Below are positions 20,514 to 29,806 of a DNA stretch of 64,000 bases, piece by piece. Source of the DNA: Erythrobasidium yunnanense (taxonomy: Eukaryota; Basidiomycota; Cystobasidiomycetes; Erythrobasidiales; Erythrobasidiaceae); contig BCJC01000005.1 of assembly GCA_001600175.1 (NCBI GenBank), positions 972,471 through 1,036,470 of the forward strand. Direction: 5' to 3'. Made by a program: the position numbers and the translations under genes. Within the stretch, counting starts at the first letter, position 1, and each line of letters opens with the position of its first letter. The notes below the pieces were generated by a model. That model ran no database searches and had not been told where the DNA came from. It saw nothing but the letters and a program-made list of their open reading frames with translations.

Positions 20514-21717
20514 ATGCCTGCGCTCAACGACGATGAGGTGCGACTTGGGATTCAGCAGAACAGCCAGCCGGCACTGGGCACCACCGCCGTCCCTTTGGGC
20601 TGGGCTGAGATGAATGGCCTGACAAGAGCTGACTTGTGTATAAACAGGTTCTCAGCGAGATGAAGAAGATGGTCAGTCTTGCCTGCCCTCTCTGATGTAC
20701 CATTACTTTGGCCTAAACGTATTGCGTCGACGCAGGTCGCTTTCATCAAGCAAGAAGCGCTCGAAAAGGCCCGCGAGATCAAGGTCAAAGCAGATGAAGA
20801 GTTTGCGATTGAAAAGGTACAGCCAGCTTTCATCCAAATGACATCGAGACACTCCGGCTGAGTGCTCAAGGGGATGTCATACAGGGCAAGATCGTTCGCC
20901 AAGAATCCACAAACATTGATGCTTTGTACGAACGCAAGAGGAAGCAGGCTGACATCCAGAAGAAGATGCACGTCCTCCCACTATCGCGCTGAACCTGGAG
21001 GGATAAGGCTGATCTGACCTCTACTTCGCAGCGCCGTCTCAAACTCAAACAACAAGTCGAGACTAAAGCTACTATCGTTGAGGGAGGAGCTATTGGAAGA
21101 GAGCTTCGAGGAGGCCCGCAAGCGACTCAAAGATACTACCGAGGATGAGGGCAAGTACCAGGCTGTCTTGAAAGGCTTGATCCTGCAGGTGAGCGTGTTA
21201 GTATCGTCTCTGTGTAACAAGACGCTGACAGAGTGTTTCCAGGGCCTCTATACCATCATGGAGAAGGATATCAAGGTAACCTGCAGGAGTAAGGACGTCT
21301 CTCTGGTCGAGAAGGCCAAGGACGAAGCGCAGAAAGAGTTCAACGAGCAGGCTGGCTACGATGTCAAGATTTCAGTCGCTGGAGATATGCCCGAGCAGAG
21401 GTGACCTTTTCATCTCGAAAGAAGCATGAGCGGAGCTAACTACTTTACAGTGCTGGTGGTGTCATTTTGGCTGGGTACGGCAACAGGATCAAGGTAGACA
21501 ACAGTCTAGATGAGAGATTGAGACTTCTGGAAGAGAAGGTAGGCTGTTCCCCTTCATAGACAGACAGAAAGGCTAACGCGGTTTCCGTAGATGCTGCCTG
21601 AGCTGCGGGAGACTCTGTTCGGCAAGAACGGTACGTGATGAATCGAATTATATGCTATTCTTCCACTAACAAGCCTTATCCGTATCGTTTACAGAGAACC
21701 GCAAGCATTACACCTGA
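20514..21717 (+). CDS. VMA4: V-type H+-ATPase subunit E
   Basis: Nine exons encode the peripheral-stalk subunit E of the vacuolar proton pump: 20514-20537, 20648-20671, 20735-20816, 20885-20967, 21032-21188, 21243-21400, 21451-21538, 21591-21630, 21695-21717. The first two exons are only 24 bases each (MPALNDDE, VLSEMKKM). Family hallmarks follow: VAFIKQEALEKAREIKVKAD with EEFAIEKG, NNKSRLKLLSLREELLEESF, KYQAVLKGLILQGLYTIMEK, DIKVTCRSKDVSLVEKA, SAGGVILAGYGNRIKVDNSL and MLPELRETLFGKNENRK. The intron at 20968-21031 needs a GC donor to keep KKIAVSNSNNKSRL in frame; the nearby GT gives a premature stop. The long N-terminal helix forms the stalk coiled coil with subunit G. Confidence 0.95.
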
Positions 21718-21863
21718 TCAGGCGATCCGTTGACCTCTTTCTAGACGTTGTCAGCTTAGACTTCGCGTAGCTTTTCTTTCACTATGTGCTCACTGTATCA
21801 CGATATAACATATATCTCTTACTCTCTTCAATTCTGTACCTTGCCCTTCATCCGACTTCAGCA

Positions 21864-24126
21864 ATGTACAACAACTCACGGTACCCAGGCGCCATGATGG
21901 GCCGCGAAGGGCCTTACGACCAGCTCAAGGCGTTCATAGGTGGATAGCGGCGCCGTCAAAGACCAAGTGATCGTCAAGCCTGACTTGCGATACCTCGACA
22001 GAACGAGCATGCAATCCTATGCTTCCCGAGCCAAATCTGGGCCTGAATCTCGAGATTGCAGACCATATAAACGCCAAAAAAGCAAACTTGTAAGGCGTGG
22101 AAATACTCTACTATGGCCGTGGATGCTCTGCGAATTCCCGCTGGATCGCTGGCTTCGTTGGCCGAGGTGAACAAGAGACACCGCTGACTGTGTTCTTCGG
22201 TTGTGGTCGCATAACAGCCCTAGAGAAGCGGTCGTGGAAGTCCTCAAGAGCATAAACAGTCGAAACACGCATCAAAGTATGCTAGGCCTGAACGTACGTG
22301 GTGGTCCCTATGTCCGGCCAGCTAGCACTCCGACGCGCTAGCTTCGTCTGATATGGTATTGCGCCCGTCTGCTGTTACAGCTCTTGGACACGCTCGTCAA
22401 GAACTGCGGATATCCCATGCATCTTCAAGTAGCGACAAAGGACTTCTTGAACGAACTGGTCCGCCGGTTTCCAGAAAGACCACCCGTATTCCCTCCTCCG
22501 CCCATGAACAAGATTCTTGAACTCATACATGAATGGAAGAATACGATATGCGTGACGAGCAAGCACAAGGAGGATCTGACCAATATCAGGGATATGCACA
22601 GGCTTTTGGGCTATAAAGGTCCGTCTTCATCGATAAGAGGTTGAAATACATGTGTTGAGTGAAGTCGTAATGCAGGATACCGCTTCCGCGACTTTGATAA
22701 GCGGGCGGCCCAAGTCCTGAACCCGACAGACGTTCGTTCAGGCGAGTATGCATTCACGAATTGAGGCTGACTTGCAAGATTTTCAGGGCCTCAAATCACC
22801 TGACGAACTAGAAGAGGAAGATAGACAAGCACAAGCAGCGGTATGTCGCTTTATATGACCGGACACATGAACGCGCTGAAGCGTCCACTTCTGCAGAAAC
22901 TGCAAGAGCTTATCAGGCGTGGCACTCCAAAAGATCTTGCAGCGGCTCAAGAGCTAATGAAGGTCATGGCTGGAGCGGTATGTATTTCGCCAAGGAGAGA
23001 CTGGCTCGCGTCGACTGGCTCGAGCTGACGCGAGCTTCATGCTTCCAGGAGCCAGGCAAGAGGCCGGACTATGCATCACAGACAGCAAAGGAACTCGCTT
23101 CAATACAGCATCGAATACTGATGCTAAACGAGATGCTCGATAACGTCAAGCCGAACGAGCGGTTCGCAGACGGAGATGCGTTCGATGTGAGCAGGGTATT
23201 CCAGTGCAAGCTGATCTAGCATTGTACTGACTTGTTCTGTCACAGCAAATTGCAACGCGAAGTAGGAATGTGCAACCCAAGATTCAGAAGTGGATAGGTT
23301 CCGCAGAGGAGAACGATGATGCGGAAAACATTGACAAGCTGCTTCTTATGAATGACCTCATCAACAACGTCCTGGACCGCTACGAAGAATACAAGAAAGG
23401 TAATCGGAACGCAAGTGCAGAGATTAACCCAGCGTCAGTGGATCTACCGTATTTGTCTCGAAAGCTCGCTAATACAGTCTGAACAGCTTTCAAGCGAAGT
23501 CGTTGAAGACGAGTAGCTCTTCGAGAGCAAAGGCAGCAGCAGCCGCGCCTAATCTTATCGATCTTGATGAGCCCATCCAGGCATCATCATCTTCAGCTTC
23601 GAATGGATCATCTGGCTTAGATGCTTTTGGTCTTGAAGGCTTGTCTTTAGGCGGTCCTTCTTCTACTTCCGTTGCTCAAAAGCAAGCTCAGCCAAGCAAT
23701 GGCAATGATCTTCTTGCTGGCCTCTCATTCGACCCTTCTTCCTCGTCCACCGTCTCTTCACAGCCACAAAACTTTTATCAGCAGTATCAACCGCAAATAC
23801 CAGCTCAGCAGCAAACACAGGCTGTTTCGTGGGGTAATTTGAACAATGCTGGCCGGTCCTCTGCGCCAAACGCCAACAACGGATCCGCAAATCCGATGTA
23901 TGGCCAATCACCAGCATCACCTGTGAATGCAGCTACTGCTAGACCAGGCTCAGGCCAGTCGATGAGGCCGGCTACTCCGGGTGCTATCAATCTGGGCATG
24001 ATGGGCACCATGCCAGAGACGCCAGCGAGCGCACAGCAGCGTAGCAACGATAGCTTCGGAATGTCGAGTCAGCCGCAGGCAGTCACGCCGAAAAAGAAGG
24101 ATCCGTTTGAGGATTTGTTGTTATGA
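21864..24126 (+). CDS. GGA-type VHS-GAT clathrin adaptor lacking the ear domain
   Basis: Ten exons: 21864-21939, 22002-22089, 22218-22293, 22381-22618, 22676-22731, 22787-22840, 22897-22977, 23049-23186, 23246-23433, 23487-24126. The VHS domain reads RACNPMLPEPNLGLNLEIAD, NFPREAVVEVLKSINSRN, LLDTLVKNCGYPMHLQVATK and DFLNELVRRFPERPP, very close to yeast Gga1/Gga2. The hinge GLKSPDELEEEDRQAQAAKL and the GAT part (AQELMKVMAG, QIATRSRNVQPKIQKWIG, LLLMNDLINNVLDRYEEYKK) follow, consistent with Arf-GTP and ubiquitin binding at the trans-Golgi. After this comes a Ser/Gln/Asn-rich tail with NLIDLDEP, a possible clathrin-box-like site, ending KKKDPFEDLLL. No GAE ear domain is present, unlike yeast GGAs. 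A DPF and acidic-leucine end may replace it. Confidence 0.88.
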
Positions 24127-24381
24127 GTATCTATTGTAGTGAATATTGTGTTGTTCTCGGCGATCACGCTGGACGAGCTTATCTTCAGGCAGGTCCGTGA
24201 TTCCTACCTCCTCAGGCCTAAATGCCGTTCCGGGATTAATCTTCCCGAAACATCGTGCGGACCGCTGGACCTTTTCTTCTTAATTCTTCTTGGTGGCGCC
24301 GTATACGAGATAAAATCAATTTGATTTGGATTTACAGGTTTCCTTCCTTCCAATTCCCTTCCAGTTCACTCCACTCACACC

Positions 24382-25629
24382 ATGCTCTACCTACCTCCCG
24401 AGCTTCTCGAGCACATCTTACACTACCTAGATCGTCCTGCTTTGTGCAGAATCGCTCAAACCTGCACTGTGTTCAAAAGACTGGCTAGGCCGATAATCTT
24501 CGACAACATCAATGTAGAGCTCGTCCTTGCTGGAGGAACGCTGGATCTGCAGCAGCTGACAGCGGACCTTCAAGCTCTTAGCTGCGGCCAACAACCTGCC
24601 GGCGGTCTCGTTAGGGATCTCGCCATCGACTTTGCAGATTCAGGACCCGCCGAAAACGCATCCTCCCCTCATCCCGTCCAGTCCGGCCTAGTCAGCGGAA
24701 TGACTGCTCTGATCGAGTTGGTCCCTCATATACACACACTTCGTCTGCGGCAATTACCGGGCCAACAATCGCCTCAGACAGCTTTGGGCTCTTCGACAGA
24801 ACTCGTCAATTTCCAGCGATCCTTAGGTCAGCTCGAAAGTCTGTTGGTGCTTCAATTCAAAGCAGAATCCGATAAAGACTGCTCATGGTGGCTTGAGTTG
24901 GTCATCCCAGCTTTACCACTATCGCTCAGAGAAATGTACATGGCTGCAGACTTCGTAGAAGGATCGGATCTAACAGACACATTCGCTTCCGTCCCTTCCA
25001 ATCATCGAAATGCACTGGCTGTGCTCTATTTCATGTGTCCGCAAATGGGACCAGCTTCTGACAAGCTGTTCAACTTTCTTCTCTCTTCATCGCCGCACCT
25101 CGAAACGGTCCTCGTGTCTCATCAGTTTTGCAGCAAAGCCAATATACAAGACCTCTTTGCACGCGACCGAACCCACAGAGTCCTCAATCTGGAAGCATAC
25201 GCCTTTCCTGGAGTTCCCGAATGTCAACTGGAACTACAGCAACAAATGCACCTTCAGTACGTCCACGTACAGTGCGGCAACGCTTTCCTCTACTATCTGG
25301 CTTATCTACCTCGCTCGGTGCGTGGGCTTCGAATGGATCTCTGGGTCAGCAGGGAGGAATCACCCGACATACCCAGGGTCGTCCCGCTGGATATCTGCTG
25401 GACGCTGGTCTATCAGTGCTTAGAGGATGCTTGCTGGTGCCCAGAGTTGTCTCGGCTCAACTTCCGTCTCTTCACTATGAAGAACGATGATGACGAGTTT
25501 GAGCAGCAGTCACAGATATGTGAGGAACAGATGGAAGCATTGGTAGGCCTGCTAGTCAGACGCAAGGTGGTACCGGCAATCGGTCAGGATTACTGGGTTC
25601 TCACAAGAGCGGAGGATAATAGTGTTTGA
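24382..25629 (+). CDS. F-box/LRR-like protein 5 (415 aa, intronless)
   Basis: A single-exon paralogue standing alone between the GGA gene and the aromatic cluster. The F-box is MLYLPPELLEHILHYLDRPA with LCRIAQTCTVFKRLARPIIF. Family blocks: LIELVPHIHTLRLRQLPGQQ, LGQLESLLVLQFKAESDKDC with WWLELVIPALPLSLREMYMA, FLYYLAYLPRSVRGLRMDLW, and WCPELSRLNFRLFTMKNDDD. The end (LLVRRKVVPAIGQDYWVL) resembles the plus-strand array (KRKITPKTNEAFWML), so it belongs to that subfamily. It is convergent with the dioxygenase gene, 109 bases apart. Predicted SCF adaptor, substrate unknown. Confidence 0.84.
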   Translation: MLYLPPELLEHILHYLDRPALCRIAQTCTVFKRLARPIIFDNINVELVLAGGTLDLQQLTADLQALSCGQQPAGGLVRDLAIDFADSGPAENASSPHPVQSGLVSGMTALIELVPHIHTLRLRQLPGQQSPQTALGSSTELVNFQRSLGQLESLLVLQFKAESDKDCSWWLELVIPALPLSLREMYMAADFVEGSDLTDTFASVPSNHRNALAVLYFMCPQMGPASDKLFNFLLSSSPHLETVLVSHQFCSKANIQDLFARDRTHRVLNLEAYAFPGVPECQLELQQQMHLQYVHVQCGNAFLYYLAYLPRSVRGLRMDLWVSREESPDIPRVVPLDICWTLVYQCLEDACWCPELSRLNFRLFTMKNDDDEFEQQSQICEEQMEALVGLLVRRKVVPAIGQDYWVLTRAEDNSV

Positions 25630-25738
25630 AGCCTAAGCTCAGTAAGATGCCCTTATTCGAAGCTAGCTTCGCAGCAATCGCTGCATTCCTCTCTGCACAA
25701 TTTTCAACAATGATGACAGGCTGTAGAGCTTTTGTGGC

Positions 25739-27216
25739 TTATTGAAACTTATAATAATTAGGCAAAGCCTTCCTCTTCTCTATTTCGGCTTCCTCTTCCG
25801 TCTGAAGAACGAAGTCCCAGCTGAGTTCCCAGGACGGCGCCGACTTGAAGCCTAACGAGATAGCTCTTGCTTCATCATATACAGGCTTGAGCTGGCAAAT
25901 GAGAGATGACTTGACGCCTGTAACATTCGCTGATCAGTCAAAGCTGGCAACCTGATACAATCGCTAGTACCCACCAAAGACCGCATCACTCTTGATGTAG
26001 TCGTCTCCTTCTGGATATAGTGCTGTAATGAGCTTTTCGTATCCAGCGGCTTCCAGCATCATGTGAAGGTGCGCAGGTCGGAAGACATGCCGATTCATCG
26101 TTCGCAGCAGTTTGCCAACAGGTCCCTGAAGCGAACAGCTCAGTGAAACTCTTTGGCTCGAGTCCTTGGGCCTACATCGTTTGGTATCGGGTAGGCTACC
26201 GGTCGCACGCCTCTGAAGCTATAAAAGCCATGCTTATCCGTTGTCAATCGCCCTCTGCAATCGGCTTCTACACGACCTTCAAGTTGCTACATTAGATTGG
26301 TCAGCCTGATGATTCATCGACCAAGACAGGAGCAGATCTCACAGTATCGTATAGCCGTCGTGATCGGTCTCCCAGGTCTCGATAGTACAGTTCGGGATAG
26401 GCTCTCCTTTCATGTTGAGCACACGGCCACTCATAAACATATATTCTCCCTTGCCTTCTGAAGCTATGCTTCCACCGGCTGCGATCTAAGCAGAAGTGAA
26501 CGAAGCATCAGCTCTAGCCCGTGATGGGATGAACGTGAAGTGTTGCGACGCACATCTTGGCTGTCTTCCACGAAGAAAGGTTCTAATACAGTCGCTTCCG
26601 TGGCATTGCTACCAGCTTTGACAGGATGGTTTAGACTGTCCACCAAGGCCGACCATCCGAAAATGTCTGAGAGGAGGATGAACTCTTGTCGTAGATCAGT
26701 ACATGTCTGTCCTGTCTTTGTCAGAAACTGGATGCACATCCTAGAGACTAGGTCAGCTGAAGCCGGATCGATAAGGCGCTTTGACTGACATCCATTCTTC
26801 CGATGTCAAGCTGACTTCACGAGTAAGATCATGCAGATGACGGACAACAGCTTCGAGGATGAAACGCTGTCGAGGGTTCTGGCAGAGCGAGTTGATGGCT
26901 ATCACATTTTCGGTGATGCTCTCTGCGCTCACTGTTAGAAAGATGTCAGCTGCAACACAGGCTGGATATCTTCAATAGATGCTACTTACTGTCCTGGAGG
27001 TTGGGCAGATCCTTCAAATCGACCGTAGGCGCCTACGAGAACATCGCGTTAGAGGCAGCCAGGACATGCAAGCTCCGACTTCTCACTCCGCCTGTGTCGC
27101 AGATGGTCACTAATCATTCAGAAGGTTGCTAGACGACACAACTCACGCTCTTTCGCCTCCCTGACAGCCTTTCCTTCGCGCTTTTCGCCAAAGTGTTGAG
27201 GTATCGATTCAGCCAT
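25739..27216 (-). CDS. intradiol ring-cleavage dioxygenase, hydroxyquinol 1,2-dioxygenase type
   Basis: A multi-exon gene, start at 27216 (MAESIPQHFGEKREGKA). The N-terminal helical domain reads APTVDLKDLPNLQD, ENVIAINSLCQNPRQRFILE, VRHLHDLTREVSLTSEEWM, CIQFLTKTGQTCTDLRQEFI and LLSDIFGWSALVDSLNHPVK, typical of hydroxyquinol/catechol dioxygenases and closest to the hydroxyquinol type as I know it. The catalytic domain shows ATVLEPFFVEDSQD, NCTIETWETDHDGY (first Fe-binding Tyr), RGVRPVAYPIPND (second Tyr) and RHVFRPAHLHMMLEAAGYEK (the two Fe-binding His). The C-terminal LSWDFVLQTEEE is usual for this family. The reaction would open benzene-1,2,4-triol to maleylacetate, using Fe(III) and O2. It is divergent from the hydroxylase gene across 365 bases. 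Catechol 1,2-dioxygenase is the alternative. Confidence 0.88.
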
Positions 27217-27581
27217 GGTGTCAGTTGGGAAGGAACAGCTAAGAGTAGTGGTCTGACTGCTCTGTTAGCTGCTGAGCCGCGACAACATCACTCTCTGCTT
27301 CCTCCCTGCTCATCTCGACCTCTCCTAACGCCTTCTGCCGGATGGTGGCCGGCGGTGGGGTCGCTCAAGGCCGTTCCTGGGCGCCTTCCGGGGAAGGTGA
27401 ACGCTTCCTGCTGCTATCCACCCGCCTTCAGGAAGGAGAGGAAAGCTCCTCCTCCTCTGTGGGAAGAAGGGTGGTGGTGTGAGATCCCTTCTTCCGGAGG
27501 AGAGGGAGGCCGAAGATCGTGCTTAGAGTATGCTTCTGCATTCATACGCAAACTCCCCCCTGCACTGATACAACACGCTAA
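27217..27581. promoter_or_regulatory. shared promoter of dioxygenase and hydroxylase genes
   Basis: The spacer lies between two divergent genes of one pathway and probably co-regulates them. It holds a perfect inverted repeat with arms CCTTCC/GGAAGG around a GG spacer (27384-27397) and a second TTCCGG core at 27492-27497, both fitting the CCGG word seen in the other spacers of the cluster. Purine-rich runs near 27430-27470 are also present. Which factor binds is unknown; the local C2H2 regulator is the natural candidate. Confidence 0.5.
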
Positions 27582-29654
27582 ATGACTCCTACGACTGCTT
27601 TCGAGGTCGTTGTCGTAGGCGCTGGCCCTGTAGGCCTTTTCTTGGCTATCCGCCTCAAACAACAAGGAATATCGGTCGCCATCATCGAGCGTCAGAAGGC
27701 GCTTTATCCACTTCCTAGAGCAGTTGTTTTCGATCATGAATCGCGCAGACTGCTCTCCTCAGCAATCGATAGGCACACACTCGATGAGGTCCTGGAGGAT
27801 GTTATCGGGAAAGGTGGTCAAGATGGCGTCAACTTCGTTTGGCGCGACAAAAACCTCAAGCGTGAGTCTAATAGCTGCCGTGGGAGTCAGTAGCGACCGT
27901 GACAAGTGACTGACATCTGGGGTCATCGATCCCTACAGTGATTGCCGACCTGCACTGGGAGCTGCCTACTCGCTCTGGTACACCCTTCGCGATGGGTTTC
28001 AGTCAACCGGAACTAGAAGCTATGCTGAACAACGTCGCCAACGATCTTAAGATTCCCGTTCTGCGAGGTCTAGGTAAGATCGAGTTCCGACTTACTTGTC
28101 TACGTGGGCAGGCACTGACTCAGGTCTAATCATAGAGGTCAAACAGCTGAAGCAAGATGACCAACAAGTCACGATCGAATGCCGACCTTTTCTACCGACC
28201 AAAGGGTCTAGAATTGTCAATGGCTCGGAGACGCCTGAAGAATGCATACAGTTCAATTCTCAATATCTTGTTGGCTGCGACGGTGCCAACTCGACGGTTC
28301 GAAGGTTAATGGAGATCGAGAATTTCGATCTCAAGTTCGAGAACGACTGGCTCATCATTGATCTGGTGAGCAGCTAGCCCAAACTGATGATAATCAAACA
28401 TTAGCTAATACAATATCGTTGTTTGTAGCTGCTGAAGGACAACTATATCCCTGATAAGATCCGCGCACTGGGGTGCTCCCAGATCTGCGATCCCAAGCGA
28501 CCGACAACTATAGTCTTCGCAGGCAAGGGACGCAAGCGTTTCGAGTTCATGCGTTTGCCGACCGAAAGCAAGGAGCAGCTGCTGGAAGCCAGCACTATTT
28601 GGGAATTCATCAAGCCATGGGCTTTCGATCAGGTGAGCTACTCGTGGGTGCCATAGTATGACAATATACTGATGCGCTAGGCCTGCTAGAGCAACTGCGT
28701 TATCGAGCGCAAAGCCATGTATACCTTCAATGCTCGATGGGCCAAAGAGTTCTACCAGGGTCGCGTTCTACTAGGTATATACACCGCATCTACAAATGAC
28801 AGCTGTTAGAGCTGACATAGTACCTGTGTCTCGTAGCTGGAGACTCGATGCATCTGATGCCGCCTTTCATCGGACAAGGCCTGAACTCTGGTTTCCGCGA
28901 CGCGGGCAGTCTGGCATGGCGCTTACCGCTAGCAGTCAAGGACATAGCACAGCCAGAAGCCTTGTTCCGGACCTATCAGACCGAGCGACTGTCGCATATA
29001 CGGGCTCTGACTGTAGGTGTAGCTCGATAAGTATTGACTGTGCATTGCAGCTGAACTACCATGGCTCTATAGGAGCACTGTATACTACTGGGTGCAGTGA
29101 TCTGCGAGACCGACGAAGCCAAATCTGCCAAAACACATGCAGCTCTTCGCGCTCATCGTGAGTATCCTTTGCGCAGTGTCGATAAGCATGTATCTTACGG
29201 CCTTCCCTGTACAGCTCCTAAAGACGGCTACGATCCTCCGCTAGGGAAGCCTGGTATCATGACAATGCAGAACGAAGCTGGAATTCTATCGCTGCAGAGA
29301 CCAATTCGTCGCAAAGCATCGACAGATACAGCTCTTTTCGATGATATTTTCGGGACCGGATGGGTGATGCTCACTATGGCGGACGTCAATCTGGAAGAGT
29401 TCATCGATCAAAACCTCCTTAAATTCTTCAAGGAGTCTCTTGGCGGCAAGTGCGTTCGCATCGACAGCAGCATGGATCCAACTGGAGGCTACACAGATTG
29501 GTTCGTCAACGAGATGACCTTGCAGAGCATAGTAATCGTTCGCCCAGACTTCTATGTCTTTGGGCATGCTCCGTATCAAGACGCAAGTGGACTCGTCAAG
29601 ACATTGCAAGACTTACTGCTGGACCAGCAACCGCAGTTGACGATGCAGATATAA
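27582..29654 (+). CDS. FAD-dependent aromatic hydroxylase, MhpA-like
   Basis: Eight exons: 27582-27861, 27939-28073, 28136-28365, 28429-28632, 28690-28774, 28837-29012, 29073-29157, 29215-29654. It is a group A flavin monooxygenase. The Rossmann motif is VVVVGAGPVGLFLAIRLKQQ, the NAD(P)H-linked motif is YLVGCDGANSTVRRL, and the FAD-ribityl motif is GRVLLAGDSMHLMPPFIGQG, followed by LNSGFRDAGSLAWRL. The MPPFIGQG form and the thioredoxin-like C-terminal part ending RPDFYVFGHAPY are typical of the MhpA/resorcinol hydroxylase branch. In context it would ortho-hydroxylate resorcinol or a similar phenol to hydroxyquinol. The seventh exon start at 29073 is chosen because it continues ALTEHCILLGAVICETD. 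3-(3-hydroxyphenyl)propionate-type substrates are the alternative. Confidence 0.86.
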
Positions 29655-29806
29655 GTAGTGTTGTTTTGGATGTACAGCTCTGACTTCATCAATTGCAGTA
29701 TACCAGTCTGTAAAGCTACAAGATTTCGTTGTCCCCAGTGTACCCATTTGATACAATTTATCTTTCAACTGATATAGACAATGAACAGTTCAAAACTTTA
29801 CAGTTC

